Below are positions 14,967 through 23,827 of a stretch of 31,059 nucleotides of DNA, in pieces. The stretch comes from Sphingobacteriia bacterium. Its GTDB lineage: Bacteria > Bacteroidota > Bacteroidia > NS11-12g > UBA955. The notes under the pieces were generated by a model. The model saw nothing but the letters and a program-made list of their open reading frames with translations. It searched no databases and was not told the DNA's origin. The first letter of the stretch is position 1. Each line of letters begins with the position of its first letter. The translations under genes and the position numbers were made by a program. The stretch spans positions 1-31,059 of the forward strand of contig JAGKXC010000011.1 of assembly GCA_021151535.1 (NCBI GenBank), in the 5' to 3' direction.

Positions 14967-17855
14967 ATGTCAAGTCATTTCAACGCTCACTATTCTGAAA
15001 GTTTTGCCGATCGCCATATCGGACCACGCCAGAAGGATGTACAGGCTATGCTTCAAGCTATTGGGGTACAGTCTTTGGATCAATTAATCGATGAAACGAT
15101 CCCTGCTAACATTCGTTTGAAAAATCCATTGAATTTAAACGAACCGTTAAGTGAGGTGGAATTTTTAGCTGTGTTGAAGGAAGCGGCTAAGAAAAACAAA
15201 TTATACAAGCAATACATCGGCATGGGATATTACAATACACATGTTCCCGGTGTTATTTTGAGAAACATCATGGAGAATCCAGGATGGTACACTCAATATA
15301 CTCCTTATCAGGCTGAAATTTCTCAGGGCAGATTGGAGGCTTTATTAAATTATCAAACGATGATTATCGACTTAACAGGTATGCAACTAGCAAACGCATC
15401 TTTATTGGATGAAGGTACAGCTGCTGCTGAGGCGATGAACATGTTCTACGGTTTGGACAAGAAACAAAACGCACATAAGTTCTTTGTTGATGAGAAGGTG
15501 TTTCCTCAAACTTTGGATATTTTGATTACTCGTGCAGAACCTGTAGGTATTGAAATTGTAACAGGCGATTATAAAACATTCCAATCAGATGGTTCTTATT
15601 TTGCAGCCTTGGTGCAATATCCTAACAGCGAAGGTAGTATCGAAGATTACAGAAACTTTGTGAGTAACTGTCAGTCTGCCGGTGTTAAAACTGTTTTTGC
15701 TTCCGATTTACTATCGTTAACTTTATTAACCCCTCCAGGTGAATTTGGTGCAGATTGCGTATTGGGATCAACCCAACGTTTTGGTGTACCAATGGGATTT
15801 GGTGGGCCACATGCTGCATATTTCGCTACAAAGGATGAGTACAAGCGTCAGATTCCTGGTAGAATCATTGGTGTTTCCATTGATGCGCAAGGAAACAGAG
15901 CTTTACGTATGGCGTTGCAAACTCGTGAACAGCATATCAAACGTCAGAATGCAACTTCTAACATCTGTACTGCACAGGTTTTGTTGAGCATTATGGCGGG
16001 AATGTACGGTGTTTATCACGGTGCTGAAGGTTTGAAGAAAATTGCTGGTAGGGTACATTCGTTAACCGTTACTTTGGCTGAGGCGATTGAAAAAGTGGGC
16101 AATGGCAACTTCAAAGTGCAACATGCTCATTACTTTGATACATTGTTTATCAAGGTTCCTAACACTGCTACAATCAAGAAATTGGCTGAAGCTTCGGAAA
16201 TGAATTTCAGATATCAGGGCGAAAATTACGTTGGAATTTCTCTAGACGAAACCACCACTTTGGCTGATGTAAAAGCAATTGTTGATGTTTTCACTAAATC
16301 TGTAGAAGGATTAACTTGGGAAACCATTGCGTCTTCTAATATTGCATTGCCATCGTCTTTGTTAAGAAATAGCAACTACATGACACATCCCGTGTTTAAC
16401 TTATACCAAAGTGAGCATGAGATGTTGCGATATATTAAGTCTTTGGAATCTAAGGATTTGAGTTTATGTCATTCTATGATTCCATTGGGCAGCTGTACCA
16501 TGAAATTGAATGCTACAACGGAGATGATTCCTGTAACCTGGCCCGAGTTTAATTCATTGCACCCATTTGTGCCAATGAATCAAGCGGAAGGTTATTTGGA
16601 GATGATCAACGAATTAACTAAGGATTTAGCTGAGATTACTGGTTTCCATACCATGAGCATGCAGCCCAATGCGGGTTCACAGGGTGAATATGCTGGTTTG
16701 ATGGTTGTTCGTGAATATTTCAAAGACAGAGGCGAATCGCATAGAAATATTGCGTTGATTCCTGAAAGTGCTCACGGTACAAACCCAGCGAGTGCGGTTA
16801 TGGCAGGAATGAAAGTGGTTGTAACCAAGTGCGATGAAATGGGTAACATTGATGTTGCTGATTTGCGCGCAAGAGCGGAAGAGCATAAAGATAATTTGGC
16901 TGTTTTGATGGTTACTTATCCAAGTACCCACGGTGTATATGAGAGTGCGATTACTGAAATTACAGGAATTATTCACCAATATGGCGGACAGGTTTATATG
17001 GACGGTGCAAATATGAATGCCCAGGTTGGATTAACCAGCCCAGGTATGATTGGTGCCGATGTTTGTCACTTGAATTTGCACAAAACATTCTGTATTCCTC
17101 ATGGTGGTGGTGGACCTGGCATGGGCCCAATTGGTGTTGCTAAGCATTTGGCTCCCTATTTACCAGGACACGCGGTAGTTGACATGGGCATTGAGAAGCC
17201 TATGCATGCTGTAAGTGCAGCGCCATGGGGCAGTGCAAGCATTTTGTTGATTAGCTATGCTTATATCAAGATGATGGGTTCTAAAGGCTTAACTGATGCT
17301 ACGAAAATTGCGATTTTAAATGCAAACTATATCAAGGCGAGATTGGCTAATGAATATCCAACTTTGTACACTGGCGAGAAGGGTCACGTGGCACACGAGA
17401 TGATTTTGGATACGCGTAAGTTCAAGGCTGCTGGTGTTGAGGCGGAAGATATTGCGAAGCGTTTGATGGACTATGGATATCACGCGCCTACATTGAGTTT
17501 CCCAGTTGCTGGTACTTTGATGATAGAGCCAACTGAGAGTGAGAGCAAGGAAGAATTGGATAAATTCATTGATGCGATGTTGAGCATTAGAGAAGAGATC
17601 AAGGAAATTGAGAACGGTATTTATCCTCAGGATAACAACTGTTTGAAGCATGCGCCTCACACGGCTACAACGGTTACAACTGATCAGTGGGACAGACCTT
17701 ATTCTAGAGACAAGGCTGTATTCCCAGTGGATCGTTTGCGTTGGAGCAAGTTCTGGCCAAGTGTATCAAGAGTAAACAACACGCATGGCGACAGAAACCT
17801 GGTATGTGCATGTTTGCCAATTGATGCCTACAGAGAGGCGGAGGCAAACGCATAA
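14967..17855 (+). CDS. gcvP: Glycine dehydrogenase (decarboxylating), P protein
   Basis: The PLP-dependent P protein of the glycine cleavage system decarboxylates glycine and passes the aminomethyl group to the lipoyl arm of H protein. This is the single-chain form (962 residues), with the N-terminal half beginning FADRHIGPRQKDVQAML and the catalytic half carrying the PLP lysine in CHLNLHKTFCIPHGGGGPGMG. Other family marks are SCTMKLNATTEM, PNAGSQGEYAGL and YPSTHGVYE. I start it at the ATG at 14967; the in-frame GTG at 14958 overlaps the -7 promoter box and is unlikely. It has its own promoter, 33 bp after radC. The other glycine cleavage genes (gcvT, gcvH) are not in this window. Confidence 0.98.
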   Translation: MSSHFNAHYSESFADRHIGPRQKDVQAMLQAIGVQSLDQLIDETIPANIRLKNPLNLNEPLSEVEFLAVLKEAAKKNKLYKQYIGMGYYNTHVPGVILRNIMENPGWYTQYTPYQAEISQGRLEALLNYQTMIIDLTGMQLANASLLDEGTAAAEAMNMFYGLDKKQNAHKFFVDEKVFPQTLDILITRAEPVGIEIVTGDYKTFQSDGSYFAALVQYPNSEGSIEDYRNFVSNCQSAGVKTVFASDLLSLTLLTPPGEFGADCVLGSTQRFGVPMGFGGPHAAYFATKDEYKRQIPGRIIGVSIDAQGNRALRMALQTREQHIKRQNATSNICTAQVLLSIMAGMYGVYHGAEGLKKIAGRVHSLTVTLAEAIEKVGNGNFKVQHAHYFDTLFIKVPNTATIKKLAEASEMNFRYQGENYVGISLDETTTLADVKAIVDVFTKSVEGLTWETIASSNIALPSSLLRNSNYMTHPVFNLYQSEHEMLRYIKSLESKDLSLCHSMIPLGSCTMKLNATTEMIPVTWPEFNSLHPFVPMNQAEGYLEMINELTKDLAEITGFHTMSMQPNAGSQGEYAGLMVVREYFKDRGESHRNIALIPESAHGTNPASAVMAGMKVVVTKCDEMGNIDVADLRARAEEHKDNLAVLMVTYPSTHGVYESAITEITGIIHQYGGQVYMDGANMNAQVGLTSPGMIGADVCHLNLHKTFCIPHGGGGPGMGPIGVAKHLAPYLPGHAVVDMGIEKPMHAVSAAPWGSASILLISYAYIKMMGSKGLTDATKIAILNANYIKARLANEYPTLYTGEKGHVAHEMILDTRKFKAAGVEAEDIAKRLMDYGYHAPTLSFPVAGTLMIEPTESESKEELDKFIDAMLSIREEIKEIENGIYPQDNNCLKHAPHTATTVTTDQWDRPYSRDKAVFPVDRLRWSKFWPSVSRVNNTHGDRNLVCACLPIDAYREAEANA

Positions 17856-17881
17856 TATAGGCTAATAGAAAATAGACAGAT

Positions 17882-20077
17882 ATGGCGGCGCCCAAAAAAG
17901 CAGCGAAATTTTTTAAAAACGCTGTTTTTTGGGCGCCGCTTCGTTTAGCACCCTCCAGAAACCTATCGCCCTACTTCGCACCACTTTTATTGGTGCTCTA
18001 TGCCGCTTGGGGATTTTACACCCTCCCAGATTTTGGGGTGCATCTCGATGAACTCACCCAGCGTACCATCGGCATGGAGAACAACCGCTTCCTTAGCGGA
18101 AGGGTTGGGTTTGATAAAGTAAATGAACATGGGTTGTTTGGGCCCATTTGGGAAAGTTTTTGCTACCTAGCTGAGCAAATCTATTTCCCGGGAACCATGC
18201 GTTTCAAAATCCTGTTGCATCGCGCACTTTTGTGGTCGGTTTTTATGTTGGCTATGGTGAGTTTGTATCGCTTTGCTCAACGAAAAATTGCCCAATTTGA
18301 ATTTACGGCTTTCCCCAAATGGTTGCCTCAAGCCCATGCCAAGGATATTGTTGCCTTATTGCCCGTTGCATTCATTCTGCTTTGGCCCCGCATTTTTGCA
18401 GATGCCCATTACAATTCCAAGGATGTGCTGTTTTTGGCTTTTCAGGTTTGGGTGTTAATTGGTTTGGATAAAATTTGGGTTGCTAGTGTTCGCACAGAAC
18501 AGTCAAGCGTTTCCGGTGGCCATTTCGCAGTTGGAAAAGGCAATGCCACCGAAATAATTTCTGGCGCGGCAGTGGGTGAAAATGCAACTAAAAACACCCA
18601 TCAAAACATCGCCCTGCAGCCATCAAACGCTAAAATTTTTTGGCAAAAAACTTGGCCTTGGTTGTTACTCGGCATCAGTTGCAGTATCCGTTTTTCAGGT
18701 TTCATGATTGCTGGATTTGCCGCTTTGGTGTCATTCATACAATGGAGAAATAATGGCTGGAAATGGCAAATCAAGCAGCTGCTATTTGCCGTTTTTACTA
18801 CAGTTGTTGGCTATGTGGCATTCTATCCGTATTTATGGTTTACCGGTATTTCTGGGTTCGCCCATATTTGGCAGTTTGTGTCGCAAAACCCTTGGCCGCA
18901 CGCAACTTTAGTAGATGGACAGTGGGTGAATCAACCCCTGTCGCCACAACCTTGGAACTATCTCCTCATTTGGATTCAATATACCTTAGGAGAATGGCAG
19001 TGGATTGTGATTGTGTGTGCCTTGTGTTTGTGGTTAAATAAGCGGGTTCAACGCTTATCGCCCGGCAACAAAGAAGGATTGAAAAATTTCAATGCCTCGG
19101 CGGCGGAAATTGCTACTTCGGCGGCAGCGAGGGAGAATACTACTTTGGCGACGGGGATTGACTCTTCGGAGACAGACCTAGCCACTTCGGCGAGTGAACT
19201 TGCCACTTCGGAGACGGTACAGGCTACTTTGGAGTCTAGTAAAAAAACTCGGGTCAAGGCAGAAGTAGAAGCCTCCTCAGGAGCGAATTTGTTGTCAAAA
19301 GCCATGGCATATACCCACCAAATTCCTGCTTGGCGGCTGTTTTTATGGCTCATGTTGTTCGGATTTTTTGGATATTCTATCGCATTAAAACCCGTAATTT
19401 ATAACGGTTGGCGACATTTGTATTTTCTGATTTTACCCATTTCCTTGTTATCGTCATTTGCGGTAGTTTCTCATTGGAAATCCTTGCAAAAAGGAAAGAA
19501 CGCCATGTTGTCCATACTGTTACTTCCAGCTTTTTGGATGATTTGGCAGTTGGTAGAACCGCAAAAAATCACAAACCAAACCTTGGAATCGGGCGAAGAA
19601 ATACGCACGATACAGAGTGGTTTTGTATCCTGTGCAACAGATTTTAACGAGTTACAGTTAAATAATTTCAGCTTGGATTATTGGCAGCATACCACCTTGC
19701 AAGCCTATCAATATTTGTTGAATAAATACCCAAGCGATACAATTGTAATTGGCGGAAAAGGCGAAAGCTTGTGGTTGAATTATTTGTTGCTCCCGGAGGC
19801 ACAACAGAAGAGAATTCGCTTCGATGATTTCTGGCAGATGGGACTGAAGGTGGGGGAATTGCCTAATTGGGATTCAATTGTAAATCCTGATCCCAAATCA
19901 GCCAGCACCAATCGTTGGGATGCGGCAGGTAATTACCGTTGTTTCGTACTTGATTTCCAAGAAGAAGGGAAGTTTGCTGCTGAAAATATCACCAAAGAAA
20001 AAACGGCAAATTGGTATTTGGAATGTCAATTACACCGACAAAGAAATGTTGTTTGGCGATTGTATCAGGCAAACTAA
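17882..20077 (+). CDS. GT-C fold membrane glycosyltransferase (family 39-like) with low-complexity loops
   Basis: A 731-residue polytopic membrane protein. The first extracytoplasmic loop has an acidic pair (GVHLDELTQ, Asp56-Glu57), as in GT-C enzymes that use polyprenyl-linked sugars, followed by a PRIFADAHYNSKDVLFLAF segment resembling the family 39 / ArnT-like group. The substrate is unknown. Two regions between helices are low-complexity inserts: about 201-250, and 404-454, the latter built from imperfect heptads (separate entry). The C-terminal ~180 residues are a soluble, probably periplasmic domain. The ATG at 17882 is the only reasonable start, as the next Met is beyond the DE motif, yet a very large hairpin covers codons 2-20. 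It is 26 bp after gcvP and could be co-transcribed with it. Confidence 0.75.
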   Translation: MAAPKKAAKFFKNAVFWAPLRLAPSRNLSPYFAPLLLVLYAAWGFYTLPDFGVHLDELTQRTIGMENNRFLSGRVGFDKVNEHGLFGPIWESFCYLAEQIYFPGTMRFKILLHRALLWSVFMLAMVSLYRFAQRKIAQFEFTAFPKWLPQAHAKDIVALLPVAFILLWPRIFADAHYNSKDVLFLAFQVWVLIGLDKIWVASVRTEQSSVSGGHFAVGKGNATEIISGAAVGENATKNTHQNIALQPSNAKIFWQKTWPWLLLGISCSIRFSGFMIAGFAALVSFIQWRNNGWKWQIKQLLFAVFTTVVGYVAFYPYLWFTGISGFAHIWQFVSQNPWPHATLVDGQWVNQPLSPQPWNYLLIWIQYTLGEWQWIVIVCALCLWLNKRVQRLSPGNKEGLKNFNASAAEIATSAAARENTTLATGIDSSETDLATSASELATSETVQATLESSKKTRVKAEVEASSGANLLSKAMAYTHQIPAWRLFLWLMLFGFFGYSIALKPVIYNGWRHLYFLILPISLLSSFAVVSHWKSLQKGKNAMLSILLLPAFWMIWQLVEPQKITNQTLESGEEIRTIQSGFVSCATDFNELQLNNFSLDYWQHTTLQAYQYLLNKYPSDTIVIGGKGESLWLNYLLLPEAQQKRIRFDDFWQMGLKVGELPNWDSIVNPDPKSASTNRWDAAGNYRCFVLDFQEEGKFAAENITKEKTANWYLECQLHRQRNVVWRLYQAN
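17885..17939 (+). other. Very large hairpin across the first codons of the glycosyltransferase gene
   Basis: The left arm 17885-17905 and right arm 17920-17939 pair over 20 bp (GCGGCGCCC with GGGCGCCGC, AAAAAA with TTTTTT, CAGCG with CGCTG), with one bulged G at 17900 and a 14 nt AT-only loop. It starts 30 nt after the gcvP stop and directly after the ATG of the next gene. The outer GC part is not followed by a T run, but the inner CAGCG / CGCTG stem is followed by six T. It may act as a terminator of gcvP, an attenuator, or a block to ribosome entry. Confidence 0.6.
19091..19243 (+). repeat. Degenerate 21 bp tandem repeat coding for heptads
   Basis: Seven imperfect 21 bp units, with one 6 bp interruption at 19133-19138, share a core like CTTCGG at the same phase. 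They encode NASAAEI, ATSAAAR, (EN), TTLATGI, DSSETDL, ATSASEL, ATSETVQ and ATLESSK. The units sit in frame in the loop between two membrane helices of the glycosyltransferase, so copy-number change would not break the frame. Confidence 0.7.
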
Positions 20078-20119
20078 TCAATAGTGAAATATTCAATGTA
20101 TCTTGTCGTTTTATAAATC

Positions 20120-21547
20120 ATGAGATTGTATTTACTGATAGGTTTGTTGTTTTGGTTACCCATAATAAAATTAAATGCGCAATCGGCAAATCCTAATGGT
20201 GGATCATCAAATCCAGCTGGTGCCATACAGAATCCTAACAGTTCTAGCGGCAACCCCACAGGTTCTAATTCTACTGCAACCTCCGCAATTTCAACCTCAT
20301 CCACCACCATTGATGAGGAAGAATCGCCAGAAAACAAGGAATTTGAAAAGTGGATGCAAAGTAATTTGGCCTATGCGCCTCAGGGTGCGGAGATAGTGCA
20401 TCGCGGTGGATATAATTACACCTGGTTGGAAACACAATGTGTGGTTTGGAAAGGCGTGAATGAAGGTAGAAATATTAATCCATCTTATGTGAAGCCGGAT
20501 ATCGCCCCGCTGCAAGCATATAAAGCCCCCAAATGTGTATGTATTTTAAACCATGAAGTAAGCAATGGTGAATACTTGGAGTTTGTGTTTGATGCGTTAA
20601 AGGATATTTTGAAACGGGAATTTCCCAACGAAAAATTCTACGATAAAAAGGGCAAATGGAATTATCATTTCTTGCAAACAGCCTATGATTATTTGAAAAA
20701 AGATCCTTTTTCCAAGGATTCAGTGAGTAAGACTTCCCTTACTTTGGAGGATATGCTGTTGGACAAACAGGAAAAACTGAATTTTAAGAAAATCGTTTAC
20801 AATGGAATGAGGATTGTGCCGGATCAAGAGGGTTGGGCCTATAATATTTCTCAACGTCAGGTATTTGCCTTGCCTCTCATGGAATATTATTTGTTTCATC
20901 CCGCTTATAAAAAATATCCAGTGGTGAATATTAACCGGGTTCAAGCAACGGCTTATTGCGAATGGCTGGGTGGAAAAATCAGCAAAATGAGTGGTAAGCA
21001 AGTCTATTTTTTCATCCCCACTGAGTTGGAATGGATTCAAGCGGCCACCTACGTAGCTCCAAATAGCAAAAGTGATTATCAGCCCAATAGATTTAATTAT
21101 TGGCGCAACAGCAAAGGCGTTTATATCGCCAATTTCAATGGAAGTGCGGTGAAGGATAATATGGGAATGGGCGATACAAGTGCCGCAACTAAGGGTTTTT
21201 CTACTCAAATAACCCAAGTGACGATGAACAGTCAAGATGGCTCAATCCAAACCAAAATAACAGCCGATACCAATTCTTCATCACAGTTATCTGAAGGTAT
21301 GGCTTCAGACGGCGGAATTTTTCAAACACCGATTTTCTCCTACGGAGCCAACGATGCCGGTTGTTACAATATTTTTGGGAATGTGGCGGAGATGACGCTC
21401 ACCGATAACGATGGTATGATGGTGGTAAAAGGCGGGGCATGGGTAGATTCTCCGTACGTTTTGGGTCCGGGCAACCGCTGCATGATGTATCCGTTGGAGC
21501 CATCGCCCTATGTGGGCTTCCGGCCGGTAATGAAAATCAAGCGGTAA
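20120..21547 (+). CDS. Secreted SUMF1/FGE-sulfatase domain protein (GldJ/GldK-like)
   Basis: A 475-residue protein with a signal peptide (to about LNAQS), a Ser/Thr/Asn/Pro-rich linker (about residues 22-65), and a long domain of the formylglycine-generating-enzyme type. Visible family segments are LNHEVSNGEYLEFV, YPVVNINRVQATAYCEWLGG, FIPTELEWIQAATY, GCYNIFGNVAEMTLT, VKGGAWVDS and VGFRPVMKI. In Bacteroidota this fold is used by the gliding / type IX secretion lipoproteins GldJ and GldK. Here there is no convincing lipobox, so I call it a paralog rather than either gene. True FGE copper cysteines are not obvious. It lies 42 bp after the glycosyltransferase and is convergent with tsaE, two genes from porX. 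A partial duplication spans its stop. Confidence 0.8.
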   Translation: MRLYLLIGLLFWLPIIKLNAQSANPNGGSSNPAGAIQNPNSSSGNPTGSNSTATSAISTSSTTIDEEESPENKEFEKWMQSNLAYAPQGAEIVHRGGYNYTWLETQCVVWKGVNEGRNINPSYVKPDIAPLQAYKAPKCVCILNHEVSNGEYLEFVFDALKDILKREFPNEKFYDKKGKWNYHFLQTAYDYLKKDPFSKDSVSKTSLTLEDMLLDKQEKLNFKKIVYNGMRIVPDQEGWAYNISQRQVFALPLMEYYLFHPAYKKYPVVNINRVQATAYCEWLGGKISKMSGKQVYFFIPTELEWIQAATYVAPNSKSDYQPNRFNYWRNSKGVYIANFNGSAVKDNMGMGDTSAATKGFSTQITQVTMNSQDGSIQTKITADTNSSSQLSEGMASDGGIFQTPIFSYGANDAGCYNIFGNVAEMTLTDNDGMMVVKGGAWVDSPYVLGPGNRCMMYPLEPSPYVGFRPVMKIKR

Positions 21548-21640
21548 CCTGTTAAAAGGGTTTACCCTGTGGGATTTTCAAGAATCTCACCATGAATTCC
21601 CACAATAAAAATTAAGCGGTAACCGCCACAGTGGGTTTAC
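21529..21640. repeat. Partial 75 bp-offset duplication spanning the stop of the SUMF1 gene
   Basis: 21529-21549 (which includes AAGCGGTAACC and the stop codon) recurs at 21604-21624 with 19 of 21 bases identical. GGGTTTAC recurs at the same 75 bp offset (21558 and 21633). Between the copies an inverted repeat TGTGGGA / TCCCACA (21568-21574, 21598-21604) could form a hairpin between the convergent genes. It looks like an old tandem duplication of the gene end that has mostly decayed. Confidence 0.5.
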
Positions 21641-21652
21641 TTATGAGAAATT

Positions 21653-22174
21653 TTAAGAGCGATGATATTCAATCAATCGATATAACCTTTGGTTTTCTTG
21701 GTGTTCAATTTGAACTTCTAAGCAAGTAGCCTGGAAATTCTCAATCAAATCACGGATGAAGAAGCTTCCCACTTCTGGCCATTCTACCACATGAACACTG
21801 GGGTATTCATTAAGAATTTCCTCAATCCCGGCATCAAACAATTCTCCCGCTTCTTGGATTCTGTACCAATCGTGGTGGTATAATTTGGGCGATTTGCTCG
21901 CCGGTTTATGGTTGGGCTTCTGAAAGAAAGTTGTTCGGTCTAATCCGTAAGGCGTAACCAATGAAAAGGTGGGACTGGCCACACTTTCTGCTATACCAAT
22001 TTCTTTCAAAAACCCCTTGGTAAGTGTTGTTTTACCGGCTCCCAAATCGCCCCGAAAACAATAGATTTCTTGCGGAGCGATGGATAACAATTCGGCGATT
22101 ACTTGATCAATTTCGTTCACTTTGGCAGTGATTTCACGAATTTGATACGGTAATTCTGGAAATAACGGCTGCAT
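21653..22174 (-). CDS. tsaE: tRNA threonylcarbamoyladenosine biosynthesis ATPase TsaE
   Basis: TsaE is the ATPase that, with TsaB and TsaD, makes the t6A37 modification on ANN-decoding tRNAs. The Walker A motif is CFRGDLGAGKTTLTKGF, followed by the family segments ASPTFSLVTPYG, YHHDWYRI, GIEEIL and VHVVEWPEVG. At 173 residues it is slightly longer than the usual 140-155; a Lys/Pro-rich stretch between ASPTFSLV and YHHDWYRI accounts for part of this. It begins 13 nt downstream of the porX stop on the same strand and is probably co-transcribed with it; I recall this pairing from other Bacteroidota. Confidence 0.96.
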   Translation of the reverse strand: MQPLFPELPYQIREITAKVNEIDQVIAELLSIAPQEIYCFRGDLGAGKTTLTKGFLKEIGIAESVASPTFSLVTPYGLDRTTFFQKPNHKPASKSPKLYHHDWYRIQEAGELFDAGIEEILNEYPSVHVVEWPEVGSFFIRDLIENFQATCLEVQIEHQENQRLYRLIEYHRS

Positions 22175-22187
22175 GCTAAAACGGCGG

Positions 22188-23741
22188 TTATCTAGGGCTT
22201 AAAACGGCTAGCGGACAGCACATTTCTTCCAAACTAATTCCTCCGTGTTGGAAGGTGTTTTTGTAATAATTTACGTAGTAATTATAGTTGTTTGGATAAG
22301 CGAAGAAATCGTTTTCAGTAGCAAAAACAAATGCACTTGAAAGGTGCTGGGTTGGCAAAAATGCATCAACGGGTTTGCGCACCTCAAACACTTCTTTGGG
22401 GTTGTAAGTGATATTTTTACCTTGCTTATAACGCAAGTTGGTGTTTACGTTTTTATCACCCACAATTTTGATAGGATCTTTTACCCGAATACTACCGTGG
22501 TCTGTTGTGATAATTACCTTACAAGGCTTATCTGCCAAACGTTGCAAGGCTTCCCACAAAGGAGAATGCCTAAACCATGTGGCCATTACGTTGCGGTACG
22601 CTGCTTCATTTTCGGCCAATTCACGAACAATATTTACATCAGTTCTGGCATGAGAAAATGAATCTACAAAGTTGTAAACCAATACGTTAAGCTTGTTTTT
22701 TAACATATTTGGGATTTGGTCAACCAAATTTTTACCTCCTTCCAAGTTGGTTACTTTGGTGTAACTGAATTTGAAATCACGGCGTAAACGTTGTAGATGG
22801 TCTTCCATGAATTCCTTTTCGTACATGTTTTTCCCACCTTCATCTTCATCGTTACTCCACAATTTGGGGAAACGCTTTTCGATTTCCGAGGGTAATAAAC
22901 CACTAAAAATCGCATTTCTACAATATTGGGTAGTAGTTGGTAAAATGCTCATATATACATCTTCGTTATCAATGCGGTAACGTTCACCCAAGATTTCAGA
23001 AATCGCGCGCCATTGATCAAATCGAAGGTTGTCAACAACCACAAAAAATACGGGTAAGTTATCGTCTAAAAGCGGATTTACCACCCTTCTGAACAAGTTG
23101 TGACTCATAATTGGACCCTCATCGCCCGTTTGCTTGAGCATGCTCAAATAATTGTCTGTTACGTACCTGCAGAAGTTGCGGTTGGCGTCGGACTTTTGGG
23201 TATCCAACACTTCTCTCATACTGTCTTCGCCGGCTGAGTCCAACTCTATCTCCCAGTAAACCAATTTCTTATAAACGTCTTTCCATTCTTGAAAGTTGAG
23301 TTTGTCGCTCACCGTCATGCCAATTTGCATGAATTCGCGTTGGTATCCTTGGGTGGTTTTTTGGGTTACCAATCTTTTTTCATCGAGGTTTTTCTTTAGG
23401 GCGAGTAAGATTTGATTGGGGTTAACCGGTTTGATTAAATAATCGGCGATTTTAGCCCCAATGGCTTCTTCCATAATATGCTCTTCCTCATTTTTGGTGA
23501 TCATAATTACCGGCAAATTGGGTCTTCTTTGCTTGATGGATGAAAGCGCTTCAAGCCCTGAAATACCTGGCATATTTTCATCTAACAAAACCAAATCGTA
23601 ATCGTTTTTGTTAACTTGGTCAACGGCGTCTCTTCCGCTAGTTACGCAATGTACTTCGTAACCTTTCCCCTCTAAAAAAATAACGTGGGGTTTCAATAAA
23701 TCAATCTCGTCGTCTGCCCAAAGTATGCGTGGTTTTGTCAT
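22188..23741 (-). CDS. porX: PorX: response regulator with PglZ phosphatase-like domain
   Basis: A 517-residue two-component response regulator that controls type IX secretion genes in Bacteroidota. The N-terminal receiver domain is intact: Asp10/Asp11 (WADDE), phospho-acceptor Asp54 in LVLLDENMPG, the MITK segment, and Lys near IADYLIKPV. A helical linker (about 120-200) leads to a PglZ / alkaline-phosphatase-like domain, with FFVVVDNLRFDQW, ILPTTTQYCRNAIFSG, VYNFVDSFSHARTDV and VIITTDHGSIRVK providing the Asp, Thr and His residues expected for zinc binding. There is no DNA-binding domain, as usual for PorX, which works through the sigma factor SigP and kinase PorY; neither gene is in this window. 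tsaE follows on the same strand. Confidence 0.95.
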   Translation of the reverse strand: MTKPRILWADDEIDLLKPHVIFLEGKGYEVHCVTSGRDAVDQVNKNDYDLVLLDENMPGISGLEALSSIKQRRPNLPVIMITKNEEEHIMEEAIGAKIADYLIKPVNPNQILLALKKNLDEKRLVTQKTTQGYQREFMQIGMTVSDKLNFQEWKDVYKKLVYWEIELDSAGEDSMREVLDTQKSDANRNFCRYVTDNYLSMLKQTGDEGPIMSHNLFRRVVNPLLDDNLPVFFVVVDNLRFDQWRAISEILGERYRIDNEDVYMSILPTTTQYCRNAIFSGLLPSEIEKRFPKLWSNDEDEGGKNMYEKEFMEDHLQRLRRDFKFSYTKVTNLEGGKNLVDQIPNMLKNKLNVLVYNFVDSFSHARTDVNIVRELAENEAAYRNVMATWFRHSPLWEALQRLADKPCKVIITTDHGSIRVKDPIKIVGDKNVNTNLRYKQGKNITYNPKEVFEVRKPVDAFLPTQHLSSAFVFATENDFFAYPNNYNYYVNYYKNTFQHGGISLEEMCCPLAVLSPR

Positions 23742-23808
23742 GTGTATGTAAGTAACGCATTTTTGTCAAAATTCGTGCCGTGAGTGGATAAATAAACGTT
23801 AGTTTTCG

Positions 23809-23816
23809 CACCTTTG
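23809..23816 (+). promoter_or_regulatory. Possible -7 box of the thiamine pyrophosphokinase gene
   Basis: CACCTTTG differs from TAnnTTTG at the first base only and ends 11 nt before the ATG at 23828. No clear TTG lies 17-23 nt upstream. Confidence 0.4.
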
Positions 23817-23827
23817 TAGAAATTTCT

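Noticed and set aside
20720..21235. A 171-codon antisense frame inside the SUMF1 gene
   Set aside because: No recognisable domain and it lies wholly within a well-supported gene.
22177..22208. Direct repeat TAAAACGGC twice, 23 bp apart, between porX and tsaE
   Set aside because: Only 9 bp, no symmetry, and partly within coding sequence; compatible with chance.
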